Assembly: GCA_003339415.1 (NCBI GenBank)
Contig: PDHQ01000269.1
Span: 1-47,546 of the forward strand
DNA length: 47,546 nucleotides
Origin: Ophiocordyceps camponoti-saundersi (nom. inval.)
Taxonomy: Eukaryota > Ascomycota > Sordariomycetes > Hypocreales > Ophiocordycipitaceae
Reading direction: 5' to 3'
Shown here: positions 25,250-39,100 of the stretch, one piece after another
Layout of the letters: each line of letters starts with the position of its first letter
How positions within the stretch are numbered: position 1 is the first letter of the stretch
Program-made: the position numbers and the translations under genes
The notes under the pieces: model-generated
Database searches by the model: none
What the model saw: only the letters and a program-made list of their open reading frames with translations
What the model was told of the DNA's origin: nothing

Positions 25250-28200
25250 TCTAGATCTTATCTAATATCGTTATATCTTCTAAGCGGCGAAAAATATTAG
25301 TTTTTCTTTTATTTAAGTAAAGATTAAGTAAGGGAACTTAGGACTTAGCTTTAAGGTAATAAATAAGCGTAGCCTTATAAGCTTTAAGTATTATTTTAAG
25401 ATATCGTAACTATTTTAATCTTAAAGCTTTAGCTAAGCTTAGTAAATTTCCGCTTATAAAGGTAATAATATAAAATATAATAATAATATATACGATAAAT
25501 AATTAGATAACTTTTATATAAAATTTATAAGCTTAGGTAAGGGGGTAACTTTAAGTAAAAGCGGATAAAAGGGAAAAAGCGAGGTTTTAGCGGAGAAGCT
25601 TAGTATATATAATTCGTAAATAAGGTTTTTATTATAGCTACTAATAAATTTAAACGCTTAAGAGTTTTATCTTAGAAATAAGGTAAACTTAGTAATTCCT
25701 TAGTCGGACTAAGTTTATCTCCGAAATATATTTTTAGGAAAAATATATAAGCTTACTTTTCTCCGGCCTAAATTCTATATCGTAATTACGCGCTTATTAT
25801 TTATATATTATTTATATAGCTTAAAGCTATCTTATAATTATCTTAAAGTTAGGCTTAATATTAAAAAAGTTTATATTATTTATAAAACTAATTACCTATA
25901 TTCTTTCCTTATATATTAGCTAATTATAAAGCGGGGCTATATATAAGATAAATAGGATAGCGGAGAGTAGCAAACTTTAAGGAACTTTAGTTTTAATCTA
26001 ATATAATTCCGAAATCCTATTATTAAAGCGAAATTAGGAGGTATAGTCTTATAAGTAGCTATTAAGGAAAGCTAAGATTTAGTTTAGAAATCTTAAATAC
26101 TTAAGTTTAGCGATAAGTTTATTATAATATATAATATTAAACGCTCTCTTAATATTAAGTTATAAGAAAAACGTTACTTTTTTCCTAGCTTAAGTAGCTT
26201 AAATAAGCTTAGTAATTATAAAGATAGCTAGCTTCGTAAACTAGTTCCGTATATTACTTATTTAGCTCTTAAGGAGAAATCGGTATAACTTTATAGCTTT
26301 AGTAATTCGTTATCTTATTATAATTTTTAAGATTTTACTTAAGTAATATAATAAGAATATAGGCTTATAAGCACTTACCTTTTAGTAAGCTTTTAGCTTT
26401 TTTCTAAACTTACGTAAAATAATTATAATAGTAAACTATAGCTAAGGCGGGAAGTAACTAAATCGTATATATATTTAGAAAATTATAGCTAGCTAGGTAA
26501 TAAGGATAAGGTAATATATCTTAAGAAATTTAGCGGGAATATTATTTACTTTAGCTATTTTCTAAAAAGTTATTAACTTAAGTATTATAAAAATATTAGT
26601 TTAAGTAATCTTAATATTAACGGAGAACTTAAGTTTAAGTAATTTAGTATTAATTAAGGGTATATTATAAAGCTAAAAAAAGAACTAATTAGCTAAAATA
26701 TTAGCTTTAGCTATATAGCTATTAGCTTAAAATTTATTAATTATTCTTAGCGTAAGAAAATAAATTAGTTTTTAGGGGAGATTATTTTAAATATAAGCTT
26801 AATACTTAATATACTAAAACTTAAAAAGTAAGCTAATAATAATATAAAAGAAAAATCGCTAATAAGTATATCTTATTAAGTTTATAGCTATCTTCTAAGT
26901 AAAGGCTATCTCCTAAAGCTATTACTAAAAGGAGTTCGAAAAGAGGGACCTATATTTACGCTAAGCTTACTTAGCTATTTAAGTAGCTAAAGCTATAGCC
27001 GGGGTAAACTACGCTACTTTACGAGAATAGGAAAAGGCGATAAATAGCACTATCTAATTAATAATAAGTTATAGCTTTTAATAAAGTTAGTTAAAAGCGT
27101 TATTAATCTCTATTAAGTTAATAAAAGGGGAAAGTAAAAAAGTAATCTTAGCTAGGGACTTATAATAAACTAAGTTTAGGTTTACTTATCTTTATTATAA
27201 GCGCGGTATACGCGCTATTATAAGTATAAAGATACCGGCTATAAGAGATTAGGGGATATAGTTAGATTTAGTAAAGTTAAGGTTTAGATTAATATAATAT
27301 ATATATAAGTCCGCTATAGCTTAAACTAAGTTTAGTATATTATCCTTATATTTATAGAAAATTCGGGTATATTCTCTTTTTAAGGTAAAAAGTTAAAATT
27401 ATAGCTTAGTTATCTTATAAATTAGCTAATTTAAGTTATTAAAAAGCCTCTTATAATAGTCCTAAAGCGGGTAATATAAGTTAAAGTTACTAACTAAGAT
27501 ATAGTTAGGGTTTAGAGGAAAGTTTTAAAAAATTAAAAAGCTACCGCTATAAGGGGTATTAAGGGGAGAGTAGATAGAAATAAACTAAAGTCCGAAACGG
27601 AAGGTAATACTTATTTAGTCCTCCCCTACTTTTAGGAACTAAGTAGATATATTATATCTTTTATAGATATAAATTAAAATACGGCCGCTATTATAAATAA
27701 GGCGGTAAGGCGAAGTCCTAAGTAAAGGAGGCTTAGCGCTAAGGTAGCTAATAGTTTCTTAAAAAGTAATAATATTATAATTTAATTTACTACTAAGTAT
27801 TAGCCTAGCTAGCTTAGTATACTTATTTATATTCTAAGAAAGGACTTTTATAAATATAAGGAAACGGTTATAGTAATATTAATTTCTTTACTATAATTTC
27901 TTTATAGCTTAGTTATAAATCTTATCTAAGTCTAGGCCGGGGCCGGGGTAATTAGTACTTCTACGCTTTCTTAGATAATAAAGTTAAGTTAAACTAAAAA
28001 TAAAGCTAGTTTATTAATAATTTATATAAGTAAGACGCTATCTATATCTTAAGGGAGGGAGGTATTTTAAGCCTATTAGATAAAGCGTCTTATTACCTTA
28101 GGGGTATTCTTAATTACTTATATTTTAGTAGCGGGGCGGCCCCCTCCGGAGCTTAGGGGTTATCTATACTTCTTTTTAGTAATAAACTAGCTTAGGGACG

Positions 28201-29603
28201 TATTATATATAATAATATCCTTAGTTATTACTAATTTCGTTAGTTATAAAATAAACTATAAGCTAAGCTTAGTAAATCTAACTAGTTATCTTTTATAATA
28301 AGCTCTCGCCTAATTCTAATACTTAATAGTAATAAGGTAAAGCCTAAATTATATAGAGTAATCCCCGCTATAAAAAATATAATAAAATAGGTATTCTTCG
28401 ATTTTAGTATAATAGTTATCTTTATTTTTATAATTAGTTACTTTATACTTATTATAAAGCTTAGGGTATTTATATATTTTAGCGATATATTTAAAATAAT
28501 AATAATTATAATATCGCTAAGGGCGGACTATATCTAAGAATAGCTCCGTACGAAAGATTTAAGTATTAATAGCTAGCTTATTATTATAAAGTTTATTAAT
28601 ATTAACTAATAATTTAAAGCTAATAATAACCGCTATCTTAGTAAATCTAAGCTAAGGCTTAAGCGCTTATAGATAAGCTACGGGTATTTTATTAATTTAT
28701 ACTATCTTATTAAGGAGGTTATCGCGTTTCCTAATAGTAAAATTTAGAGGAAATCTCTTAATAATAACGTTATAAATCTTATTTACGATAATCGCTTTAT
28801 CGCCGAAAATAAGCGTAACTTAGCTTAAGTCCTAAGTAAAGGTAGCTATATCTTTATTAAAGGTAAGTCTAATATTCCTATTATTAAGGTAATATATAGC
28901 TAAGTATAAATTAAAGCGAATAGCAGTATTAATAGCTTATATAATATTATATATTATCTTATTTATAATATTATTTATTATATTTACTAAGCGAATAATA
29001 ATTTTCTTCTTATAATATAGGGGAAGCTTCTTTTCTAAGTTATATAGTAAAGTTAAAGCTAATATAACTTATACCTATATTTAATATCCTCCCTATTTCG
29101 TTATCTCTAAATATAATAATTTACGAAAAGTAATAATAATAATATTTTTAATTTCCTCGCGCGTAATATAATTAATCTAAGTTCGGATTTAGTTTAATTT
29201 AAGTTCCTTATAAGCTATTATTATAGCTTAAGCTACGTAAAATATATTAGCTAATATAATACTTAATAGTTAATAATATAATTCTTTCTTATTCCTATTA
29301 ACTAAGACTTATAGTAATTCTTAGTTATATCTAATATATTTTCTATTAGAGTTAGTATTTCTAGACTAATATATAGACGAATCTAACCCGCGTTCGGAGC
29401 GTATTATAACTTTAGTTTCTTTACGAAAATTTCTTCCTCCTTCGCCGCGGTTATAACTACCCCCGGCTAGAACTTAGCTAGGCATAGCCTTACTCCGAAT
29501 TAAATAGCGAATCCGACGCTACTAATATCTTACCTTTACCTTTTAGATCGCGCCTTATACTAGGCGTATATTAAGTTCTCTTATAATTATATTCTTATTA
29601 GAC
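25250..29603 (-). pseudogene. 5' part of the second LINE: ORF1 and most of ORF2, degraded
   Basis: On the minus strand this should carry the 5' UTR and ORF1 (from about 29.6 kb down) and then endonuclease and RT of ORF2. The one segment I can identify with confidence is the end of ORF2 RT at 25,330-25,390, where KAYKATLIYYLKAK and VPLLNLYL match the Tad1-clade segment also seen in copies A and B. The rest is AT-rich with dispersed stops. Patches of higher G+C at 29,390-29,560 and 28,120-28,160 fit less mutated coding sequence, but I cannot fix ORF borders. Confidence 0.55.
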
Positions 29604-29620
29604 TTAGGAGGTAATATATA

Positions 29621-30810
29621 AAAATATTAAATCTTATATTAAGTTTTATTAAATTTATTAAGAGGTCGCTTCTTAAAAATATCGCTTATATAGTAAATTA
29701 GATTTATTACCGATTTTATTATAATTATAAGCTAAACTATCTCTAAATTTTACTACTAGTTTACTAAAGTTTATATAGCTAGATAAATAAGTTAATAATA
29801 TCCTCGTAATTATTAATCGATTTATAAAGTTTTCGCTCTTACTTCTAATTTTAAATATAATTAAGGTAAGGGACTTAGCTAAGCTTTTTTACTAGAAGGT
29901 AAAACTTCGCTATAGCCCTTTATAAGGTATTATATCTAATAAGGGTAGCTTATTTATTAGTTATTTCTAATTAAACCTCTATTTTCTATTTAAAGTTAAA
30001 AAATAGTTATTAACTGCGTTTTATTTTTAAACTAATAAGTAAATAGAATAGATAAATTAGGTAATATAATATTACCTTTATTATTTTACTAATAATAAAT
30101 ATATATTATAGCCTTAACTATTACTAGTTACTTAATTTACGATTAATAATATAAAATACTTAATAATAGGAATCTTACTTAATAAGGTATTTTATAATTA
30201 TTACCTAGAATTTTATATTTCCGCGAATACTCCTCTAAAGGTAAACCTTAAAGCTAAAGCTAAGATTAATAAAATAGTAAATTTACGCTAATATTTAGCA
30301 AATTATTAAAAATATACTATTAAAAAATAAGCAAAGTATTATAATAAAAACTATATATTTTTAGTACTTAAGATAGGTAATCTAATAGGCCTTTTAACTA
30401 AGAATATTAAATTTAAAGGCGAGAAAAAGAAACTTTTACTTTATTATATAAGACTATTTTATATTTTCTAAAAAATTAGCTCCTAAGCGTACCGCCTTAT
30501 ATTACTTACGAAATATACTTATTTTTACGATATTTTTTATATCTTTTTTTTTAAACCTTAGTATCTCCGAGATCCTTAAAACTTATCCGCCTCTCTCTTT
30601 ATACTAAACTTAGAGGAGGATAATAAGGAATAGGAAATCTAAGAAATTAAAAGCTAAAAAATACTAAATAGTAAAGTTTATTTCTTAGTTAAATAGAAAA
30701 GATAGCTATTAAAGTATAATTAATAAGTTAATATCGATAATATAGCGAATATATTATAACTTATTAATAAATTTTAAAAAATAATAAAAAAATATAAGAA
30801 AATATAATTC
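29621..30810 (+). pseudogene. Integrase core, C-terminal domain and chromodomain remnant of the outer gypsy element
   Basis: The integrase broken at 12,286 continues here. After the zinc-finger end come the DDE core (VIINRFIKFS at about 29,808-29,838 and F*TNK*IE*IN at 30,025-30,060, the region of the conserved QTDGQTER-type motif) and the C-terminal domain (segment RLTLLTKYTYFYDIF). A chromodomain at about 30,620-30,790 contains VYFLVK*KR* at 30,676-30,705, where the family has a WKGW-like aromatic motif. A chromodomain after integrase marks the element as a chromovirus, a group that targets insertion to heterochromatin. Confidence 0.88.
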
Positions 30811-30829
30811 TCCTAAATTTATATATTTA

Positions 30830-33720
30830 CCTTATTTACTTATTTATATATTTATTACTTTATTTATTTTTATACTTACTCTTATCGCGCTTTCTTATTC
30901 TATTTAGACTAATAAACTTATCGAATATCCTTATCTTTTTTATTTTTATTATAAGTATATTTTATTCCTAACTCTTAACTTATTAGTAGCTTTTTCTTAA
31001 TTTAAAATACTTACGCTATCTCCTCCTAAGCCGCCTTTTTTACCTTTATAGCGCGCTTTATCTTTTTAACTATAATATATTTATAAGTATTAATATCGCT
31101 ATATAAAGCGTATATATTAAAATATTTACGAATCGATACCTTTTATAGCTTAAACTCCTTATTTATAAGGCTACGTAAAACTCTCTCTATCCGCTTATAT
31201 ATATAAGCTAGCGCTACTTTTTACTCGATATATCCTTTATCCCCTAAGAGAAAACGGAGTAATAATAATAATTTCTAATATATTATTATAAGTTCTCCTT
31301 TTCTTATAAGCTAAAAATACCCCTCTTCGTTAAGATAAGACTTTAGCGGTTTTAAGCCTTTACCTAAAGTAGTTATTCTAAAAGCGTAATAGTTAGTAAT
31401 TAATAGCGCTTATCGCTACTATATTAAACCTTAATATTACCTTTTAGCTTTAATAGATACCTTATTTATTCTTATAAGCTTATATTCCTAAATATAAGCA
31501 GTTAATATTATTATAAATAACTTCGCTAAATACTAAGTAATTTAAGCTACTTTAAGTTTCCCTTATTTAGATAAAGCTAACTTATTTTTTTAGTTATATA
31601 ACTAGCCTTATAATATATTATATTAAAAATATACCTTAGCTCCCCTATTATTATTACGTAATTAAACTAATTTCCTAATATACTAATAGGAATAAATATA
31701 TAAGTTACCTTTTTATATTAATAATAATCGCACTAAAAAGCTTTAATCTTAAAATATTAATACTTAATAATAAATATCTTATCTTTAATAACGCAAAATA
31801 TATATTTTTTTAAGTAAAACCGGAAATACTTAATATACTAATTAAGATTATATTAGATAATTTTCTCTTACTCCGGATAAGATATTTTCTTAAACTTTTT
31901 CGTATATCTCTCTCTTTTCGCCCCCGCTTTACCTTAGCTATAAATATAAATTATCTTTTACTTAAGCGTATTTTTATTATTAAACTTATTATTATTATTA
32001 TTATTATTATTTTTATTATAAACTTTTCCCTTATTAGCGTTCTCCTTTTTATTATTAAATAACTTTATTTACTTTTTATATTTAGTTTCCGGCTCCTAGT
32101 TAGCTTTATCGTTATCGGTATTATCTTTTTCTCCTTTAATCTTAATAAACTTTTCCGTAATTTTCGCTATATCTCCGTTAACTTAGTTTTAATTCCTCTT
32201 TATTTAAGCTACGCTTCTAATAAGCTTCGCCGCCTTTAGTAACTTTTCCGCCTTAATTATTTACTTAACGTAATATTTCTTAAACTCCTCTATAATAATT
32301 TTATAAACTCCTTACGCTATAGTTACGTTTTTATTAAATAGGCGTATCTTACCTTTTTTTATAACTATATTTATATAATCTAATATTAAGTTATATATTT
32401 TTTATATTATTTTTTCTTTTTAAGCTATATTAATCTTTTTTATAATAGCTACTAAGCGGGTTATTAATAAGTTTTTATTAGTACTTTTAGTAAATTCTAA
32501 TAACGCTTAGCTTTAAGTTTTTTATATTAAAATATTTCTTAGATTAGGGATTTAGCTTTTATTTTTATATTAAATAAACTTCTTAGTAATTATATTATAA
32601 ATTTTATATAATACGCTTTAATTTTTAGGAATTACTATAACTTACTTTTATATTATTTTTTACTTAATATAGCTATATATTATTATATATATAATAACGG
32701 AAATATCTTAATTATAAAATATTATTACTTTTATAACTATTTTATATAATAAGTTACTTTTTAAAATATAGCCTCCTATTTTTTTATTTTATAGCTTATT
32801 AAATTTACCCTTTTCGCGATTTTTATATTAGGTTTTAAGTAGCGATTTTTCAGCTTTTATAAATACTATACTAAGTTAATATTAACTCCTAGATAACCTT
32901 AGCTAGTTTTACTTATTAGGTGCTAAAATAAATTATATTTTCTTTATATAGTATTTTATAGCTATAATCTCCGCTCTCTTTTAACTTTTTATAATAATTA
33001 TATCTAATATATATTATTTTAACGCTATATTAATTACTACTAAATAGCTATTATTTTTTTTAATAAGAAAAGCTAATTTAGAAATTACTTTTTAGTTTAC
33101 TTATTAAAGTTAATATAAGAATAATACTTTTTTACTTTTACTTATTATTTTATATTAATTACTATTATATTTTCCTTATCGGAGTTTTTTATAAATTTAA
33201 TACTTTTAACTTTTATAACTTATTAATATATTATTCTAATATTAGTTTTATACCTTTTATTTTTATTACTTTAAATCTTTTTTTTAGCTTTATCTTCTTA
33301 GTAACTTTAATATATTCTAACGCTAAGCGCCTTATTTATTTTACCTTAATATAAGACTTTTCCTCCTTAGCTATTTTCTTTATAGCTAGCGTTTTTATTT
33401 TCTCCTTAGCGGCCTTACCCTTTTTACTCTTAATATACTATTTCTTAGCTAAGCTATTTTTAGCCTTAAATATAAGCTTTTACGCTTTTTTTAGTATTTT
33501 ATTACTTATCTCTAGCTTAGGGTAAATAGTTATCTCCTTATCTATATTAATTATTTTAGTTATTATAAACTTTAGCTTTTATATTTTTTTTAGCATTTTA
33601 TTACCTCTATCTTTTTTAATAATTATCGCTAGTAAATTTTAACTTAGTATTCTTATAATATATTAGTAAATCTCTTATAAATATATATTAAATTACTTAC
33701 GCTTTAAGCCCTTATTACTT
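30830..33720 (-). pseudogene. Long antisense reading frame between chromodomain and 3' LTR of the outer gypsy element, product not recognised
   Basis: Minus-strand translation gives a Lys/Glu/Ala-rich, largely helical protein of up to about 950 codons, broken only by TAA/TAG. Segments with few stops lie at about 33,560-33,240 (GKAAKEKIKTLAIKKIAKEE), 32,340-32,000 (FIKIKGEKDNTDNDKAN) and 31,260-31,000 (YKRIERVLRSLINKEFKL). A (TTA)n run at 31,988-32,010 would encode an Asn tract. I see no terminal repeats or target duplication around it, so it seems to belong to the gypsy element and not to another insertion. It could be an accessory antisense gene or captured host sequence. No domain is recognised. 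Confidence 0.5.
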
Positions 33721-34192
33721 AATATCCTTATAATTTTCTTTAATATTATTATATTTATCTTTTTTAGCGTTCTTTTAAGTATTTTTATATTAATATATAG
33801 AATATTATTATTAAGTAAGCCGCTACTAAAAATATTCCTTTTCTTATTAAAATATATATAAAAGCTATTAAGGGCTTTACTATATAATATAATATTTAGA
33901 GGATATATTATTATATAATAAAATAAGCTTAAAATAAAAATAGAATAAAATTTTTCTAAAAATAATAAAATAAAAAAATTATAATAATAGTAATATACGC
34001 TTAAAATTACTTATATTTTACCTTAAACTAATAATAAATAACTATTATTATTATAATTACGCGCGCGCTTTTATAACTAATAATATATTTTCCTTATATA
34101 TAATTTTTTCTTTTTTATTTTATTATAATATATTTATAATAATTTATAACTATCTTATTTTAATATTTAATTATTTAAAATAAGAAGATAAT

Positions 34193-34511
34193 TATAATAA
34201 AGTTATAAGATAACTATATATAAAAAATAACTATAAGGTTATATAAGTATTATAAAGCTATTATAATATAATATTAAAATTAATTAGAAAATATATAATA
34301 TATTTCTAATTATAATAGAATAATTAAATATAGAAAGTAAGTTTTTAAATTATATTAAGGTTTTAAATAAAACCTTAGAAATTATAGTTTATATCGTAAG
34401 GAGTTTACTCCTAAATTATAATCCCCTTATATATAGTTTATAATAGTTTTTAGTATTATAATTTAGTAAGAATTAGCTTTACTTTTAATATAACTCTTAA
34501 AGTAAACCTTT
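34193..34511 (+). repeat. Right (3') LTR of the outer gypsy element, first part
   Basis: It is a direct repeat of 994-1,315, ended by the LINE copy B insertion, whose duplication AAAGTAAACCTTT occupies 34,499-34,511. This part is much more mutated than the left LTR. Sites that are CpG, CpC or CpT in the left LTR have become T (or A on the other strand); for example, AGTCGGAAG near 1,083 corresponds to AATTAGAAA here. Confidence 0.88.
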
Positions 34512-34689
34512 ATATATAACTTTTTACGAAAACGGGATAGGACCTGTTACTTAATTTTTCGCTCTTTATTATATATTTATTACCGAGAAGGAGTTAATAG
34601 CGCCCGCGGTAGCTTCGGCCGGGGCCTAAGGGGCAGGCGACGCGCTTATAGTTATAGATAAGGGTATACGGGGATTAGGATAGTTTTTA

Positions 34690-36160
34690 TAATACCCCTA
34701 ATCTAGCTAAAGATAATATAATAATAGCGTTAGAATAGGAGGAGAAGCGAAATAGGTGCGGGACCTTTATAATAGCGATATAAAGGAAGCTTATAATAAA
34801 TTAGCCGCGGTAATACTTATTATAGCGTTCTCTAACGCTTAGAATATTATAATAGCTTTTAAAGCTAAACTCCGTAAGAAATTCGTAACCCCTCTAAACT
34901 AGAATATTACCTAATTTTTACTTAAAATTACTAAGTTAATTAAGAAAATAGTTACTTAAGCTATATAGAAAGTATTCTTATAAATTATTAGCTTTAATAT
35001 TAGTCTAACTTAGCTATTACAAGCTTTTATAGCTATTATTAGCGGTATAATAATTAAACTTATTTTTAGTCGCTTTAATAAAAAAATTACTATATTTATA
35101 AAAAATATTATAATTAATATAAATACCTTATAGCTAATTTTATAAAAGATTATATAAGCTACGAATATAATATTAAAGTATAAGGCTATATTAGCTATAA
35201 GATAATTTTCTAATAAAGATATAATAATTATATTCTATTTAGAATATAAGAAATAAGTAAGCTTAGTTAAGTAAATCTTTATTATTTTTAATAAGGGGGC
35301 GGTTTATAGCTAGAAAACCTTCTTTATTATAGTAAAAAAAGTATAAGTAAAGGCTACTTATAATAACTAAAATATACTCTTATAGTAAATTAAAAAATAT
35401 AATAAAGTTAATATTATTTAAGTTTAAGCGCTCCGGCCCCGTAATAAGGGAGCTATATATACTTATATTATCTTAAAAATTATTAATATAATAAACGCTA
35501 ATAAACTTATATAAAATAGCTTAATTATAAATATAAAAATCTTCTATATAGAAGTTTATAATAATATAATATAACCCCGATAATATTATTAATATTATTA
35601 ATATAAGTATATAGCGAAATACTACTAAAAGTAGCTATATTATAGAATATATATAGCTATAGCGTACTTAGAAAAAGAAAGCGTATATTTAGCCCTTACT
35701 AAAATTAATACTAAAAACTATATCTTATATAAGAGGAACTACGCTTTATAATTCTAAAATTACCTTACTATAAAAATATATTAAAACTAAATATATAGTA
35801 ATTATATATATTAACTTTATAAATTTTAAAATTACTCTTAGCTAACTTAATTTTAAATTAATAATAGCTTTATTAAAGTTTAGTTTTAGAAATAATTATA
35901 CGTAGCCCTTATATAGTTATAAGCTATACTCCGCTTTAATATAAACGATAAGCTTACCTTAATATTAAAAAAGGGCTAAGGCGGGAGCGGTATTACCCCT
36001 AAACCCCGTAATAGATAAGGTAGCGGTAAAGCTTAGGGAACCTATCCTCCTCTCCTTACCTTTTCCCCTTTTATTATACCCTCCTCTGCCCCTTTCCCCG
36101 CCCCTTTTTTCGCCCCCTCTTTTACTTTAATATAATTATAAACCTTTACCTCCCTTACTC
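34690..36160 (+). pseudogene. ORF1 (gag-like, RNA-binding) remnant of LINE copy B
   Basis: A plus-strand frame starts with a helical region (DLYNSDIKEAYNKLAAVI at about 34,765-34,820). It continues to three decayed CCHC zinc knuckles at about 35,577-35,770; the first reads YYQYYQYKYIAKYY and the third NYILYKRNYALQFQNY, with Tyr at former Cys/His positions. Three knuckles near the C-terminus are typical of ORF1 in Tad1-clade LINEs, which coats the element RNA. A proline/serine-rich tail follows (PSSAPFPAPFF-like near 36,070-36,120). Copy A carries the same frame on the minus strand near 10.8-9.3 kb. Confidence 0.75.
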
Positions 36161-36179
36161 CTAATAAAAATTAAAACCT

Positions 36180-39100
36180 TTTTTTAGAATATATAAAAGC
36201 GTAACTATTTTATTTATACCGCGCTTTATAACCTTATTAGCTATAATTTTATTTATTTATAAGAATTATAATATAACTAATTCGGATATTTTTTACTTTT
36301 TAGTATTTTATTATATAAACTTATAAATTTTAGTAACTAAGTAATTTTTTATATTTATAAATAACTAAACCCCTCTTTTTAAATATTTCTTATTATACTT
36401 AATATAGCTTTTATCCTTTTTTATATTATACCTTTATTATAAATTATATCTATTTACTTACTCTTATTAGTAATTTAGTCTAGCCCTTTTTTATAGCGTA
36501 ATTTTCTTTACCCTAACTTAACCTTAATAGCTATTTTTTTATATAGCGATTTTAACTTCTATTACCCCTTATAAAACTATTACGAAAAGTTCTCCCTTAA
36601 AATAGCTAATTTCCTTAATCTTATAATTAGCCTCTATCTTAAACTTATTACGCTTTCGGGTAAAATTACCTAGAAAATATATAATAAATAAACTAATATT
36701 ATTAACTTAGCTTAAGCTATATTAAATTACTAAATAATATATTAAGGAAATAACCTTAACTTTATTAGCTTTAACTATATTTCGTAAGTTATTTATATAA
36801 ATACTAACCTTCGCTTTAATATTATATTAACTAAGATTTAACGCTCCTTTTACTTAAATATACTTATAGCTAAAGTATAAAATTAACTTAAGCCTAAACT
36901 ATATTATATTTTTATACCTAAAAACTTAGAAAAAGTAATTACTTTACTATATAAATAGCTAAAAATAATAATAAAAATTATAATATTATTATATATTTAT
37001 ATATACCTTATAATATAAAATTAATAAAATTAAGTAATAGTAGCTATTATAATAGCTACTAAGCGGGCCTAAAAATATTAAAAAGCTAACTTTACTAACT
37101 TTTATTAATAAAACTATTAGGAAATAATAAAAATATAAAAGTCCGTAATTAGTATAGCTTACCGTAGCGCTTAGCGTAATTTCCTCGATAATATCTTAAT
37201 AAACTTAGTAATATTTTAGATAATAAAATATTAAGCTTAGCTTTAAAGCTAGGCCTCGCTAAAGCTTATATATATATTAATATTATAGAAAAGCCCTAAC
37301 TTAAACTTAGTATTTACTTTCTTAAATAAAGCGATCTTACTTAGCTTATAATTTTTCCTTACTTTTACCGCCTTAGCCCCTCTTTTTATTTTAGATAAAC
37401 CTTTCCCTCCTTTTTATATTAAATACTTAATTATTACTAATAATATTTACTTTACTTTTTTCTTAATCGCTTTATAAAAATCTACTAGCTTTAATAAGAT
37501 CTTAGTTAAGTTTTTAAAAAGATATAAACCCCCCCTTATTTAAGTTTTCTAAAAAATCTTTTAAAGCTATATTAATAGTAGCTATTTCCTATTATAATTT
37601 AAAGCTTTTAATATTATAGTTATTTATAAAATAAGTAAATTATTAGCTATATATTATATTTTAAGTAAGTATAAGCTAATTTTACTTTTTAATATAATAA
37701 AAAAAGTTTTAAAAATAATTATTATTAGGAAAATAATATCTATAATAAAAGCGGCTAATATTTTCCTAAATAGCTAAATAGGTAATAAGCTATAATATTT
37801 TATTAATATTATAGTTTTTATATTTACTAAAACTATTAAGATTATTTAAAACTAAGGCGGTACCGCCTCGCTCTTTTTTTTAAACCTTACTAAAGCTTTT
37901 AACTATATTTCTTACGATAAGCTAATAATTATTCTTAATTACTTAAGCTTTTCCGAATAAGTTATAGCGTTTATTTATTCTTATTTTATTATTAAAACCT
38001 TATAATTTAAGTTTAATTATAAGCTTAGTAATACTTTTTTAATTTAGTAAAAAGTCTTTTAAAAGTCCCTTATATTACCGGTTTTTTTCCTATTATATAT
38101 ATTTTTATTATATTAATATTTAAACTTAATAATTAGATTACTTATAATAAGCTTTACTAATAATATTAATATATTTAATATTAAATATAATAAAGCCTAA
38201 GTACTTTTCTAACTTAAGTAAGCGTAGCGAATTTATAAATAATAAGCTTTTAAGTATAAAATAACCTTTTAGCTAGCTAAAAGTAAATTAATATATTTTA
38301 TAAAAGCTAGGAAAGCGAATATAACTTAGCTTTAGCTTAGTATAAAGATAGTATAGCTTATATAAAAAATAAGACTTTTAAAAGTCTAGCTATACCGTAA
38401 ATTTTAATAGAAATCTTACTTTTTAAAATTTATTATTAAACTTAAGCGCTAATATTTAGCTTTTATTAAGATTATTATATTAACGTAAAATTATATTTTA
38501 TTAAGAGTAAGGGAGGTATATACTAAAGCTATTAGATTAGTAATTATATTTAATATATTTTAGTTTACCTTATTTATATAATTAAGGGAGAAACTATATA
38601 GCTTTATTATAAAAGCGCTAGCTATAAAATAGTTTAAATACTTAAAAATTATTATTAAAACTTATAAAGCTACCCCTTTTTATTATATTAAAATAAAAGC
38701 TTTAATCCCCCTTCTTAACTTATACCTTACTTATTAAATAGCTTATATTTATTACCGCTTTTAATATATAAGTATAGTAAACTTTATTTATATTACGGTA
38801 AAGAAAGCTACTAAGTAAGTTAAATATAAGCGTAAGGGGCGCTTTTATTAATAAAGATATTAAGTATTATAAAACTTAAAGGAATTTTATAAAATATAAA
38901 CTAAACTTAAATTAGAGGCTAGATATATATAATATAATTTTAATATTAGATTTTAAGAAAAATAGCTCCTTTAATAATATTCTTAAGAAAGTAAGCTTAA
39001 GAAATATAAGTAATCTTATAGTTACCTTATTAATAAACTATTATAGCTTAAGGCTAAGATTACCTTATATATTTACGAAAGATTTTCTAAGTTTATTAGT

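Larger units (their letters stand above)
12304..29603 (-). mobile_element. Second Tad1-like LINE retrotransposon (about 7.3 kb of own sequence), interrupted by an LTR retrotransposon
   Basis: The element lies on the minus strand, 5' end at 29,603 and 3' end at 12,304. It is flanked by a matching 17-bp string, TTAGGAGGTAATATATA (12,287-12,303 and 29,604-29,620), which sets the maximum duplication length. It splits the integrase of the outer gypsy element. A Tad1-clade motif just after RT (GAYKATP-like, then PLLNLYL) is readable on the minus strand at about 25,330-25,390. That segment is homologous to the same place in LINE copies A and B but clearly diverged, so this is a different family. The inner gypsy element (15,258-25,245) inserted just downstream of this motif, separating the 3' part (12,304-15,257). 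Confidence 0.8.

Noticed and set aside
31981..32012. (TTA)n as an independent microsatellite or CRISPR-like array
   Set aside because: It is a short triplet run in the antisense frame of the gypsy 3' region; no spaced repeats occur anywhere in the window.
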